The notes under the pieces were generated by a model that saw nothing but the letters and a program-made list of their open reading frames with translations, ran no database searches and was not told the origin of the DNA. This document shows positions 5,396 through 13,500 of a stretch of 19,366 nucleotides of DNA, piece by piece. Source of the stretch: AEGEAN-183 sp964342745. GTDB taxonomy: Bacteria > Pseudomonadota > Gammaproteobacteria > Magnimaribacterales > Magnimaribacteraceae. How positions within the stretch are numbered: position 1 is the stretch's first letter; each line of letters begins with the position of its first letter. Location: the NCBI GenBank assembly GCA_964342745.1, contig CAYFFW010000024.1:1-19366 (forward strand), in the 5' to 3' direction. The position numbers and the translations under genes were made by a program.

Positions 5396-7606
5396 ATGGC
5401 AGATGATTTAATCGATGTTCTAGTTCCAGTTCCTTTATTAGAAAAATTTACTTACAAGTTACCCAAAGGCTTAAGTAAAACTAAGATCAAACCAGGCATA
5501 AGAGTAAGGGTTCCTTTTGGAAAGAGAACGGTAACTGGAATTTTCTGGAATTATTTTGATTCTACAAAAACTAAAAGACCTAGTTATAAGTTAGTTAAAG
5601 AAATCCTAGATGAACATCCTCTTTTGGATCAAGCTCTTTTAGATCTAGCTGATTGGTCTTCTCGCTACTATCACTACCCTTTAGGGGAAGTAGTACAGTA
5701 TTTTTTTCCACCTTCTTTAAGAAAAGGAAAAGCAGCATCATTTAAAGAGTCCTTAAATTGGAAAATATCAAATAAAGGAGATTTTCTTAATTCTTCGTTA
5801 TTAGACAGAGCTCCAAAACAGAAAGAGGCCTTAAACTTATTAAAGGAGAAGGGTAGTTTGTCTACTCAATCCTTAAAGGCCTATGGGGTGTCTTCTGTCA
5901 CTTTAAATAATCTTAATGTGAAGGGTTTAGTCCAAAAATTTAGTGTAGAACTTGAGCCAGTTAGTACACAAAAAGAAGAATGTGATTCAAAAAAGAAATT
6001 AACCAAAGAACAGGATAGATCTTTTAAATCTATCTCTAAAGGTTTTGGAAAGAATGAAATATTCTTACTTCATGGGGTAACAGGCAGTGGTAAAACTGAA
6101 ATCTACTTAAGGTGCATTAAGCAACTTATTTCAAGAGGGCAACAAGCTTTAGTGTTAATACCTGAAATAGGACTGGCTCCTCAAGTGGAGTCTAGATTCA
6201 AAGAGCTATTTGGTAATAGAGTTGCTTCCTTCCATTCTGCAAAGAATGAGAGAGAAAGGCTGGATGTTTGGCTGGGCGCTCAAAGAGGGATATTTGATGT
6301 TGTTATAGGAACAAGGTCTAGTGTTTTTATTCCAATGAAAAATTTAGGAATGATAGTAGTTGATGAGGAACACGATACTTCATTTAAACAGTATGAAAGG
6401 TTTAGGTATTCAGCTAGAGATATTGCTTTATACAGAGGCAAGTTAAGTGAAGTTCCAGTAATTCTTGCTTCAGCTACCCCCTCAGTTGAAAGCATGAATA
6501 ATGCTTTGAAAGGAAAATATAATCTGCTTTCTCTAACTAAAAGAGCTACTGGAGCAGATTTACCAACTTACATTCCTTTAGACTTAAGAGGAAAGATATT
6601 GGAAGAAGGGTTTTCAAGTGAACTCATAACAGAGATAAAGGACGAGCTACTAAAAGGTAATCAAGCGCTAATTTTCTTGAATAGAAGGGGTTTTGCTTCT
6701 TCACTTATATGTAAATCTTGTGGATGGGTTTCTCATTGTGACAGGTGTGACGCTCACATGACCGTTCATTCCAATCCATCTCATTTGCGGTGTCATCATT
6801 GCGAACACAAGAAGCCTTTACAAACTTCATGTCCTTCTTGTAATCATAATAAGTTTGAATCATATGGACTAGGAACGGAAAGAGTAGAAAGATATTTAAA
6901 AAATAAATTTAAAGATTTTCCCGTATATCGAATTGATAGTGATTCAACCAGCAAGAAAGGTGTATTTAAAGAAATTTTAAAAATAATCAAACAAGGTAAG
7001 CCCTTAATACTAGTTGGAACGCAAATGCTGGCAAAGGGCCATCATTTTCCTGATGTGACTTTAGTTGGAATACTGGATGCAGATTCAGGTCTTTTTAGTG
7101 CCGATATAAGAGGAAGTGAAAGAGTAGCACAGTTAATTACACAAGTTTCGGGCAGGGCAGGGCGTGAAAAGAAACCAGGAAAAGTCATTTTACAAACTTA
7201 CTGCAAGGACCACCCTCAAATGGAAGAGCTTTTAAAAGGTGATTATGAAAATTTTGTTAAAAGAATCATTCAAGAAAGGTCTTTAAGTAAATCTCCCCCC
7301 TTTAGTTTCCAGATTAAATTACAAGCTGAATCTATAAAGGGATTGCACTCAAGGGAATTTTTAGAAACTTGCCTTGATCATTTAAGTGGAAATCTAAGAG
7401 AAAATAATGACATTAAATATACTGGGCCTTTACCTTCTCTAATGGAAAAGAAATCTGGACTATTTAGGTGGGAAGTAAGTTTCTTTTCTTCCAACAGGAA
7501 ATCTTTACATAATCTAACTGATATTCTTCAGTCTTTTCTTTACTTACCTAAACAAACAAGAAGTGTTCGATGGTCAATTGACGTAGATCCAATTTCTACA
7601 ATCTAG
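5396..7606 (+). CDS. priA: Primosomal replication-restart helicase PriA
   Basis: A 736-residue superfamily 2 DNA helicase (E. coli PriA: 732). PriA recognises stalled or abandoned replication forks and reloads the replisome through PriB/DnaT/DnaC. The N-terminal 3'-end-binding and winged-helix regions span about 1-195. The Walker A motif GVTGSGKT is at 227-234 and the DEEH (Walker B) box at 323-326. The zinc module contains eight cysteines in four pairs (439/442, 448/451, 466/469, 479/482). After it come helicase motifs V and VI (VGTQMLAKGHHFP and QVSGRAGR). The start is ATG 5396; no strong Shine-Dalgarno sequence is visible, so the leader may be very short. The gene is divergent from rpmE and ends three bases from the stop of the convergent dehydrogenase gene. 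Confidence 0.97.
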   Translation: MADDLIDVLVPVPLLEKFTYKLPKGLSKTKIKPGIRVRVPFGKRTVTGIFWNYFDSTKTKRPSYKLVKEILDEHPLLDQALLDLADWSSRYYHYPLGEVVQYFFPPSLRKGKAASFKESLNWKISNKGDFLNSSLLDRAPKQKEALNLLKEKGSLSTQSLKAYGVSSVTLNNLNVKGLVQKFSVELEPVSTQKEECDSKKKLTKEQDRSFKSISKGFGKNEIFLLHGVTGSGKTEIYLRCIKQLISRGQQALVLIPEIGLAPQVESRFKELFGNRVASFHSAKNERERLDVWLGAQRGIFDVVIGTRSSVFIPMKNLGMIVVDEEHDTSFKQYERFRYSARDIALYRGKLSEVPVILASATPSVESMNNALKGKYNLLSLTKRATGADLPTYIPLDLRGKILEEGFSSELITEIKDELLKGNQALIFLNRRGFASSLICKSCGWVSHCDRCDAHMTVHSNPSHLRCHHCEHKKPLQTSCPSCNHNKFESYGLGTERVERYLKNKFKDFPVYRIDSDSTSKKGVFKEILKIIKQGKPLILVGTQMLAKGHHFPDVTLVGILDADSGLFSADIRGSERVAQLITQVSGRAGREKKPGKVILQTYCKDHPQMEELLKGDYENFVKRIIQERSLSKSPPFSFQIKLQAESIKGLHSREFLETCLDHLSGNLRENNDIKYTGPLPSLMEKKSGLFRWEVSFFSSNRKSLHNLTDILQSFLYLPKQTRSVRWSIDVDPISTI

Positions 7607-7609
7607 AGA

Positions 7610-8467
7610 TTAATTAAGACCACTTAATTGAAGACTAATTTGCCAAAGTTTATCAGCATCTTCTGCGTTATTAGCGCCCTTAGTAGTTCTAGCTTTTTTA
7701 CAATCAATGAAGTATTCACCAGAAATGTTACTTACTTCTTCTGAAGAACATAGATAGATTGAAGTTTCAGCTCCCTTATCACTAGTTTTTGCTATTAAAG
7801 GAGAGACCAATTTAATCAACCAAGGGAAAAAGGGCTTATTTTCATTTTGAGATCCAATTGAAGTTGATACGAATCCTGGGTGCAAGCAATTAGTAGTTAA
7901 GCCTTTTTGTTTATATAAAGAAGAAAGTTTTTTTGTAAAAAGAATATTTGCTAATTTAGATTGACCATAGGCGATAAACATCTTGTATTCATTTTCTGAT
8001 TGTAGGTCATTAAAATTTATAGATTTAAGAAAACGATGCGCATCAGAAGAAACATTAATAACTCTCTTGAGGCTACTCTTTAGGATTTCGTCAATTAATA
8101 GATTAGTTAAAGTAAAGTAAGCAAGATGATTAACAGAAAATACTTCCTCTAAGCCTTCCTCTGTTTCTCTTCTTTCTGTATTCATGATTCCAGCATTATT
8201 TAATAAAACATCCAGGTGTTTATTTAAAGATTTAAACTCTGCAGCTGCTTGTTTTACCTGATTTTGAGAAGATAAGTCAGCGATTATTGCATAAGGTTCC
8301 TTGCCAGAAATTTTGGTAATTTCGTTTTTTAATTCTTCTGATTTATTAATATTTCTAGCTATAAAAAAAATATTGGCTCCCATCTTACTTAAAGCTAGGG
8401 CAGTAGATTTTCCTATTCCACTAGTTGCTCCAGTTATCAAACAATTTTTTTCTGATAATAAACTCAT
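7610..8467 (-). CDS. Short-chain dehydrogenase/reductase, retinol-dehydrogenase-like
   Basis: A 285-residue classical SDR. The nucleotide-binding motif TGATSGIG is at residues 12-19, with Arg38 after the second strand (FFIARN), which favours NADP(H). The NNAG motif is at 90-93. The catalytic serine is in NVSS at 140-141, and the Tyr167-x-x-x-Lys171 pair is in YGQSK. The overall pattern (LDVLLNNAG, VFSVNHLAYFTL, CLHPGFVST) resembles retinol-dehydrogenase/WWOX-like SDRs, a broad group whose substrate cannot be predicted. The ATG shares its A with the stop of the metallophosphoesterase gene (TAATG), so the two are probably translated together. It is the last gene of the nnr-tsaE operon. Confidence 0.88.
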   Translation of the reverse strand: MSLLSEKNCLITGATSGIGKSTALALSKMGANIFFIARNINKSEELKNEITKISGKEPYAIIADLSSQNQVKQAAAEFKSLNKHLDVLLNNAGIMNTERRETEEGLEEVFSVNHLAYFTLTNLLIDEILKSSLKRVINVSSDAHRFLKSINFNDLQSENEYKMFIAYGQSKLANILFTKKLSSLYKQKGLTTNCLHPGFVSTSIGSQNENKPFFPWLIKLVSPLIAKTSDKGAETSIYLCSSEEVSNISGEYFIDCKKARTTKGANNAEDADKLWQISLQLSGLN

Positions 8468-9408
8468 TATTTTGTCTTTAATGGATTAAATCTTATTCCT
8501 TTACCAACCTGAGTGCCACTCCAAATAACTTTATTCTCTTCTGCCTCTACAAAGGAATATACAGCAGAAATTTTACTTTCTGTTTCACTTATTTCTATTC
8601 TCAAGAAACCAGGTGTTTCGACATTAAATCTTCCTTCAAGTTGTTGATCTGGCGATCCTCCAGGAACACTTCCCGTTCCAGAAATTAGTTGTCTTGTTCC
8701 TTGTCTTTCACCTTCATCAGCGAGTACATGATTATGACCAGCTATGTAAAGGTCAAAGGAACCAAATACCTCCTTACCCAAAAACCTAGCAAGCTGTGGC
8801 GTTGCTTCTTTTCTATCTCCAGAACTAAATAAGGGGTGATGAGCAACAACAACAGAAAATTTACAAGAATCATAAGTATCTTCTTTTTTCATTTTTAACC
8901 ACTTGGACTGCTTGCCCCTTAAATAAAATAGATAAAGTTTGTCAAAAATTGTCGTATCAAGAGCAAAAAAACATAATTTTTTGTAGTCCTTAAAGTAATA
9001 ATTATTTGGGTAAATAATTAAAGGGTTTTCTTTAGCAATATCTATATAGGCTTGAGGCTCTTTCTTATAATCATGGTTTCCTAAAGTAAGAAAGAAAGGG
9101 ACATCTTTTTTGAAAACTTCAGAGAAAGGCTCTAAAAAATTAGTTACAAATCTAGGGTCTTTTTTTGAGGAGATGCCGTCAGGATAAATGATATCTCCAG
9201 TGTGCCAGATTACATTACAAGATGAGATTGAAAGAGAGTTTGCAACTTTTTTTTGAACTTCAGTTACATGGCCTGTATCTCCAACAAAACAAAAGGTTAA
9301 ATATTGTGAAGTTTCTTGCTCTTTAGAAAAAACTTGAAAAGAAAGTAGCAAAAAAACACATGGAAGGAAGGAGAGTAAAGCTTTTCTTAAATCTTTTATT
9401 CTATTCAT
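8467..9408 (-). CDS. Secreted calcineurin-like metallophosphoesterase, acid-phosphatase type
   Basis: A 313-residue protein with a signal peptide at about 1-28 (basic start, LLSFLPCVFLLLSFQVFS core), so the mature enzyme is probably periplasmic. The dinuclear-metal motifs are all present in order: GDTGH with Asp44, GDIIYPDG with Asp72, GNHDY with Asn111-His112, AHHP with His190 and GHNH with His225/His227. The YPDG and GDTGH forms resemble purple (tartrate-resistant) acid phosphatases rather than cytoplasmic cyclic-nucleotide phosphodiesterases. The likely role is hydrolysis of phosphate esters outside the inner membrane, useful for phosphorus scavenging. That role is inferred from family and location. 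It lies 5 bases after tsaE and shares one base with the next gene. Confidence 0.85.
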   Translation of the reverse strand: MNRIKDLRKALLSFLPCVFLLLSFQVFSKEQETSQYLTFCFVGDTGHVTEVQKKVANSLSISSCNVIWHTGDIIYPDGISSKKDPRFVTNFLEPFSEVFKKDVPFFLTLGNHDYKKEPQAYIDIAKENPLIIYPNNYYFKDYKKLCFFALDTTIFDKLYLFYLRGKQSKWLKMKKEDTYDSCKFSVVVAHHPLFSSGDRKEATPQLARFLGKEVFGSFDLYIAGHNHVLADEGERQGTRQLISGTGSVPGGSPDQQLEGRFNVETPGFLRIEISETESKISAVYSFVEAEENKVIWSGTQVGKGIRFNPLKTK

Positions 9409-9413
9409 TTTAT

Positions 9414-9878
9414 TTAAACTAAGAGATTGTGTTTTGAATTAATCTCTATATATCTTTTTTCAGCATTATCTTTTGAATGCTTAAGGGTTACTTTTATATC
9501 AGGATCAGGAAGGAAAGAAAGCATCTTTTCTGGCCACTCTATTATGGATATACCATTTGAAGTTTCTAGGTATTCTTGTATTCCTATATTGCTTAATTCT
9601 TTTTGATGAGAAATTTGATAAAAATCAAAATGAAATATTAAGTAATTTAAAAATTCATAACTTTCAACAATATTAAATGTTGGGCTTTTGACAATTCCCT
9701 TGTAGCCAAGGCCTTCCAGTATCCCTCTACAAAGAGTAGTTTTGCCAGCTCCTAATTCTCCAATTAGAAAAATTAAGAAAGGTAGAGAATCAATTTTATT
9801 GGAAATATACTTGGAAATTTGCATCCCTATTTTTTCTGTCTCTAAATTCCCATTAGAAATTAGGCTAGGTGAGTTCAT
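9414..9878 (-). CDS. tsaE: tRNA threonylcarbamoyladenosine biosynthesis ATPase TsaE
   Basis: A 154-residue P-loop ATPase, the usual length of TsaE. It works with TsaB, TsaD and TsaC to make t6A37 in ANN-decoding tRNAs and powers turnover of the TsaBD complex. The Walker A motif GELGAGKTT is at residues 40-48. SPTF (65-68), HFDFYQ with Asp85, and IIEWPEK with Glu114-Trp115 follow the family order. E. coli has HFDLYR where this protein has HFDFYQ, an Arg-to-Gln change at a normally basic position. It sits four bases downstream of the NAD(P)HX-repair gene, the same pairing as yjeF-yjeE in E. coli. Confidence 0.95.
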   Translation of the reverse strand: MNSPSLISNGNLETEKIGMQISKYISNKIDSLPFLIFLIGELGAGKTTLCRGILEGLGYKGIVKSPTFNIVESYEFLNYLIFHFDFYQISHQKELSNIGIQEYLETSNGISIIEWPEKMLSFLPDPDIKVTLKHSKDNAEKRYIEINSKHNLLV

Positions 9879-9882
9879 TCTT

Positions 9883-11391
9883 TTATCTTAAAAAATACCT
9901 TATGTTTCTAATTACATCTGAGGGGGTTGTAGAAATTCCTAATTCAAGAGAGGCTATATCCGCAGCCTTAGAGTGCAGATCTACAGCTACTTCAGTTGCT
10001 TCGCTTAGGCCAAGACCTTGAGATAAGAAGCTCCCTATTAAGCCTGCCAAAACATCCCCCATACCCCCTTTTGACATTCCAGGATTGCCAGCATCGCAAA
10101 TACCGATTTGGATTTTGGAGCCTGCCTGATAGCAAACCAAGGTTCCCGACCCTTTAAGAACAGCTGTTGATTTAAATTTATTTTGTAATGCTGCTACTGC
10201 TTTGAACCTATCTTCTTGAATTTGTTTAATCTCCTTATTAAGTAGTCTAGCCGCTTCTCCTGGATGAGGGGTTATGATCAGTTTATTCGGCAAACCAGAT
10301 TTAAGCTTCAATTGAGAGAGTAGATTTAATCCATCGGCATCAAGAACTATAGGCAAATTTCTATTCTTTGCTTCTAAAAATGATTTTTGTAACATTTGTT
10401 CTGACCATGCAGATTGCCCTAGACCTGGACCTAATACAATTACAGATGCTTTCTTTAGAATATTTTCTAAATCTTGACCAGATTCTACTCCATGTACCAT
10501 TAGCTCTGGGCACGAAGAGAGGGCAGCATTAACATGAATAGATCTTGTCGCAAGGCTTACAAGCCCAGAACCTGAATAAAATGAAGCTTTTGCAGCTAAA
10601 ATGGAAGCTCCTCCAAACCCGTTGTCACCACCAATTACCAAAACATGACCATAATCACCTTTATGAGACTCTCCTTTTCTATCTTTTAGCTTAGTAAGCC
10701 CTTTCTCCATATCTAAAAGGTAATTATTTGAATTCATTTCTCTTATTATCGATTTAGAAATTCCCAGATTGTCTAAGACAACCTTACCCGATGCAGATCT
10801 TCCATCTGAAGTAAAACAGCCTCTTTTTCTTCCAACAAATGTAGCAGTTATATCTGCTTTGATGTGGTTACCAAGACTGATCCCTGTATTCGAGCAAATT
10901 CCTGAAGGGATATCCAGGGAAAGAACTGGGTTATTTTTTGATTTTTTATTAATTTCGAGAATTAGTTTGGATATCCTGCTCCTTACAATTCCTTTTATAC
11001 CAGTTCCTAGTAGGGCATCTACAATAACTGAGTCTCTCAAAGATTCCTTTTTAAATTGAGAAATTGAAATTTTCTTTACTTTAGAGTTTGTGGCTAGCTT
11101 AAAAGCTTTTTTGGCCGCTCCAGAAATCTTAGTAGAAGGTGAGGCCTGAATGATGAAAGATTCTAATCCTATATCCTTAACTAAATGCGCAATTAAATAA
11201 CCATCCCCTGCGTTATTTCCTTTACCGCAAAAAACAAATACTTTTTTAGTATTAGGCCAGTTATTAAGCAAGACATTTAAAGAGAATTCAGAGGCTCTTT
11301 CCATTAAAGTAAAAGCAGGAACTTTCTGTTTGCTTATAGCCAGTCTATCTAGTTTTCTTGTTTGTTCAGAAGTGTATAGTTTCATACTCAT
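9883..11391 (-). CDS. nnr: Bifunctional NAD(P)HX epimerase/dehydratase
   Basis: A 502-residue fusion (E. coli YjeF/Nnr is 515) that repairs hydrated NADH and NADPH. The N-terminal epimerase domain (about 1-215) has GKGNNAGDGYLIAHL and SLDIPSGI. The C-terminal ribokinase-like dehydratase domain (about 225-500) has GDYGHVLVIGG, LGPGLG, VLDADGLNLL, TPHPGEAARLL, and the GNPGMSKGGMGDVLAG nucleotide-binding block. Two in-frame ATGs stand two codons apart (11391 and 11385); I keep the first, but either is possible. It heads a four-gene minus-strand operon with tsaE, the phosphoesterase and the SDR. Confidence 0.96.
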   Translation of the reverse strand: MSMKLYTSEQTRKLDRLAISKQKVPAFTLMERASEFSLNVLLNNWPNTKKVFVFCGKGNNAGDGYLIAHLVKDIGLESFIIQASPSTKISGAAKKAFKLATNSKVKKISISQFKKESLRDSVIVDALLGTGIKGIVRSRISKLILEINKKSKNNPVLSLDIPSGICSNTGISLGNHIKADITATFVGRKRGCFTSDGRSASGKVVLDNLGISKSIIREMNSNNYLLDMEKGLTKLKDRKGESHKGDYGHVLVIGGDNGFGGASILAAKASFYSGSGLVSLATRSIHVNAALSSCPELMVHGVESGQDLENILKKASVIVLGPGLGQSAWSEQMLQKSFLEAKNRNLPIVLDADGLNLLSQLKLKSGLPNKLIITPHPGEAARLLNKEIKQIQEDRFKAVAALQNKFKSTAVLKGSGTLVCYQAGSKIQIGICDAGNPGMSKGGMGDVLAGLIGSFLSQGLGLSEATEVAVDLHSKAADIASLELGISTTPSDVIRNIRYFLR

Positions 11392-11406
11392 CTTTTTTGT
11401 TACCTA

Positions 11407-11412
11407 ATTATA
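11407..11412 (-). promoter_or_regulatory. -10 element of the nnr-tsaE operon
   Basis: A perfect TATAAT lies 15 bases upstream of the nnr ATG on the minus strand. The transcript would start near 11400, giving a leader of about 10 bases, too short for a normal Shine-Dalgarno arrangement. No convincing -35 hexamer is visible. Confidence 0.45.
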
Positions 11413-11442
11413 GCCTCTTCAAACTTTCTCTAATAAACTGCT

Positions 11443-11470
11443 TTGACTTTAATATATATTTTTCTAGATT
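11443..11470 (+). promoter_or_regulatory. Possible promoter of the lipocalin-like/monooxygenase/MFS set
   Basis: TTGACT (11443-11448, five of six consensus bases), a 16-base spacer and TAGATT (11465-11470) precede the ATG at 11482 by about 11 bases. If this is right, the transcript is nearly leaderless; indeed no Shine-Dalgarno sequence is present before the ATG. The -10 match is weak. Confidence 0.35.
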
Positions 11471-11481
11471 ATTTTAATTTT

Positions 11482-12495
11482 ATGAGTAAATTTATAGTCA
11501 AATTAGAACCTGAAGATGAGTTCAACCATCTTCCTGATTCTTCCACTAATTACAATGAAAGTATGTACTTTAATATTTTTGATCATAATTCAAAAATGGG
11601 AGGGTGGTTTAGACTTGGTAATAGACCAAACGAGGGTTACGCTGAAATGACTTGCTGCCTATATCTTCCCGAAGGAAGAGTAGGTTTTATGTTTGGCAGA
11701 CCTAATATAAATAGTAATGAAGAATTTAATGCTGGGGGTATGGAGTTTAAGGTCATCGAACCTTTTAAGAAGTTAACCATCTCCTATGTTGGAAAGATTC
11801 TTTTGTTAGATGATCCCAAAGAAATGATTGATCCACGTAAAGCTTTTAAATCCAATCCAACAGTAAATTGCGAAGTTAAATTAGAAATTCTTGGCATTTC
11901 ACCAATGTTTGGAGGGGAGACCATAAGGAAAGATGGAGCATCTATGGATATAGATCCTGAAAAAAGTTTTTCGAAAGCTCATTATGAACAACATACTTCT
12001 GGAAAAGGGATAGTTAAAGTTGGAGATGAAGAGTGGGGCATTAATGGATATGGGTTAAGAGACAAGAGTTGGGGCCCTAGATATTGGCAGGCAATTGAGT
12101 GGTATAGATGGTTAACTATTAATATAAATCCTGAAATAGGATTTATGCTGAGTATTGTTCATCAAGGAGAAGGAAAAGAACGCAGGGGGGGCTTGGTCTT
12201 GAGAAATGGAATTTACGAGAGGATAAAAGACTGCTCTATAGAAAGTCATTACGATAAGAATTTTTACCAAAATAAAATCAAAGCATGGGCAAAAACGGAC
12301 AAGGAAGAGTATGAAATAGAAGGAAAGGTTCTTTCTTTAATTCCTTTAAGAAATAAGAGAGAAGATCCTGAAGGAAGAATACTAACAACAAGAATAACCG
12401 AAGGTATGACTGAGTATAGTTATAAAGGTCAAATTGGATATGGAATGTCTGAATACTTAGATCAGATTATAGACGATAAACCTTTAGGACCTTGA
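11482..12495 (+). CDS. Protein of unknown function, DUF7064/DUF7065-like (lipocalin/AttH-like fold suspected)
   Basis: A 337-residue protein with no signal peptide or membrane segment. The recognisable hallmark is GYGLRDKSWGPRYW at residues 189-202, similar to the G-x-RD-x-SWG-x-R signature of proteins now labelled DUF7064/DUF7065. These are beta-rich and distantly similar to AttH/carotenoid-hydratase-type double lipocalins. They are common in bacteria that degrade hydrocarbons, steroids or aromatic compounds, but I know of no proven reaction. Family naming is from memory and is the less certain part. I chose ATG 11482 rather than TTG 11443 because the extra 13 residues are hydrophobic and unlike the family, and the TTG overlaps a plausible -35. 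The luciferase-like gene starts two bases after the stop, indicating coupling. Confidence 0.7.
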   Translation: MSKFIVKLEPEDEFNHLPDSSTNYNESMYFNIFDHNSKMGGWFRLGNRPNEGYAEMTCCLYLPEGRVGFMFGRPNINSNEEFNAGGMEFKVIEPFKKLTISYVGKILLLDDPKEMIDPRKAFKSNPTVNCEVKLEILGISPMFGGETIRKDGASMDIDPEKSFSKAHYEQHTSGKGIVKVGDEEWGINGYGLRDKSWGPRYWQAIEWYRWLTININPEIGFMLSIVHQGEGKERRGGLVLRNGIYERIKDCSIESHYDKNFYQNKIKAWAKTDKEEYEIEGKVLSLIPLRNKREDPEGRILTTRITEGMTEYSYKGQIGYGMSEYLDQIIDDKPLGP

Positions 12496-12496
12496 A

Positions 12497-13486
12497 GTGA
12501 AGATAAGCGCAGTTGATCAGTCTCCAATTTTTTCAAACACAAATGCAAACATAGCTATTAGAGAGACTGTGGAACTAGCTAAATATTGTGATTACATTGG
12601 TATGCACAGGTTTTGGGTAGCTGAGCATCATGGTTCTGATTCTTTTGCTGGGTGTTCTCCTGAAATATTTATCCCTTCTTTAGCAAATGAAACAAGTTCA
12701 ATCCGAATAGGTTCTGGTGGAGTAATGTTAATGCATTACAGTCCCTATAAGGTAGCTGAAAATTTTAGGCTTTTAGAATCTTTATATCCTGGAAGAATAG
12801 ACCTTGGACTAGGAAGGGCGCCGGGAAGTAACCCTTTTCAAGCTGGTGCTTTAGCCTATGGCTCTAAAACCACAGGTCCAGAATTCTTTAATACTAAGAT
12901 GAGTGATCTGAAATCTTTTTTAATTGGAGAGAAACCAGAAACAGAGGCCTTTGAAACAGTGGATGTAACTCCTGGTTTAGGAAACCTACCAGAGACATGG
13001 CTTCTGGTTTCTTCTGAAAATGGAGCTGACCTAGCTGCTTTTTTTGGTCTACCTATGTCTTTAGCTCATTTCATTGAACAAGATTGTTTGCACTTAGCTG
13101 ATCGTTACAGGAAAAATTTTAAGCCTTCAGTGTTTTCTAGTACTCCAAAAGTGAGTGTGGGTATCTTTGCTATTTGTGCTGAATCTGATGAGCAAGCAAT
13201 TTCTCTATCGGCAAGTGCTTCAGCTTGGAGAAATAGAGTGCAACAAGGTAAATCTTCTTGTTTCCCTCCTACCGAAGAAGCCCTTAAAGAAATTAAAGTA
13301 GTAAAAACCAATTCGCTGGGTAAAGGAAGAACAAAACCATTTATAGGATCCCAAGATACAATTTATGAAAGATTAAAACCTTTAATTAAAGCAACAAATC
13401 CTGAAGAGCTTAAGATAATCACAATTTGTGAACCCTTTGATTCAAAAAAAGAGTCTTATAGATTAATTAAAGAGCTATTTAACTAA
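12497..13486 (+). CDS. Luciferase-like (LLM class) flavin-dependent monooxygenase
   Basis: A 329-residue TIM-barrel flavin enzyme of the bacterial luciferase superfamily. Typical blocks are the N-terminal LAKYCDYIGMHRFWVAEHHG (AEHHG at 42-46), the GSGGVMLMHYSPYKVAENF segment near 72-90, and LYPGRIDLGLGRAPG near 96-110. This pattern is the YhbW/MsnO8-like group often annotated as LLM class oxidoreductase. Such enzymes use reduced FMN, supplied by a separate reductase, to oxygenate diverse organic molecules; the substrate is not predictable here. No reductase gene is adjacent. The start is GTG 12497, two bases after the upstream stop. The MFS gene follows after 14 bases. Confidence 0.88.
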   Translation: MKISAVDQSPIFSNTNANIAIRETVELAKYCDYIGMHRFWVAEHHGSDSFAGCSPEIFIPSLANETSSIRIGSGGVMLMHYSPYKVAENFRLLESLYPGRIDLGLGRAPGSNPFQAGALAYGSKTTGPEFFNTKMSDLKSFLIGEKPETEAFETVDVTPGLGNLPETWLLVSSENGADLAAFFGLPMSLAHFIEQDCLHLADRYRKNFKPSVFSSTPKVSVGIFAICAESDEQAISLSASASAWRNRVQQGKSSCFPPTEEALKEIKVVKTNSLGKGRTKPFIGSQDTIYERLKPLIKATNPEELKIITICEPFDSKKESYRLIKELFN

Positions 13487-13500
13487 AAACACATTAAAGG

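Noticed and set aside
6280..6495. Antisense open frame inside priA, and similar ones inside pepP, nnr, the MFS, RND and barrel genes
   Set aside because: They lie opposite or out of frame with well supported genes, lack family features and ribosome binding sites, and are expected by chance in AT-rich coding sequence.
11443..11481. TTG start extending the lipocalin-like protein by 13 residues
   Set aside because: The extension is hydrophobic and atypical, the TTG coincides with a likely -35 element (TTGACT), and ATG 11482 is a normal start.
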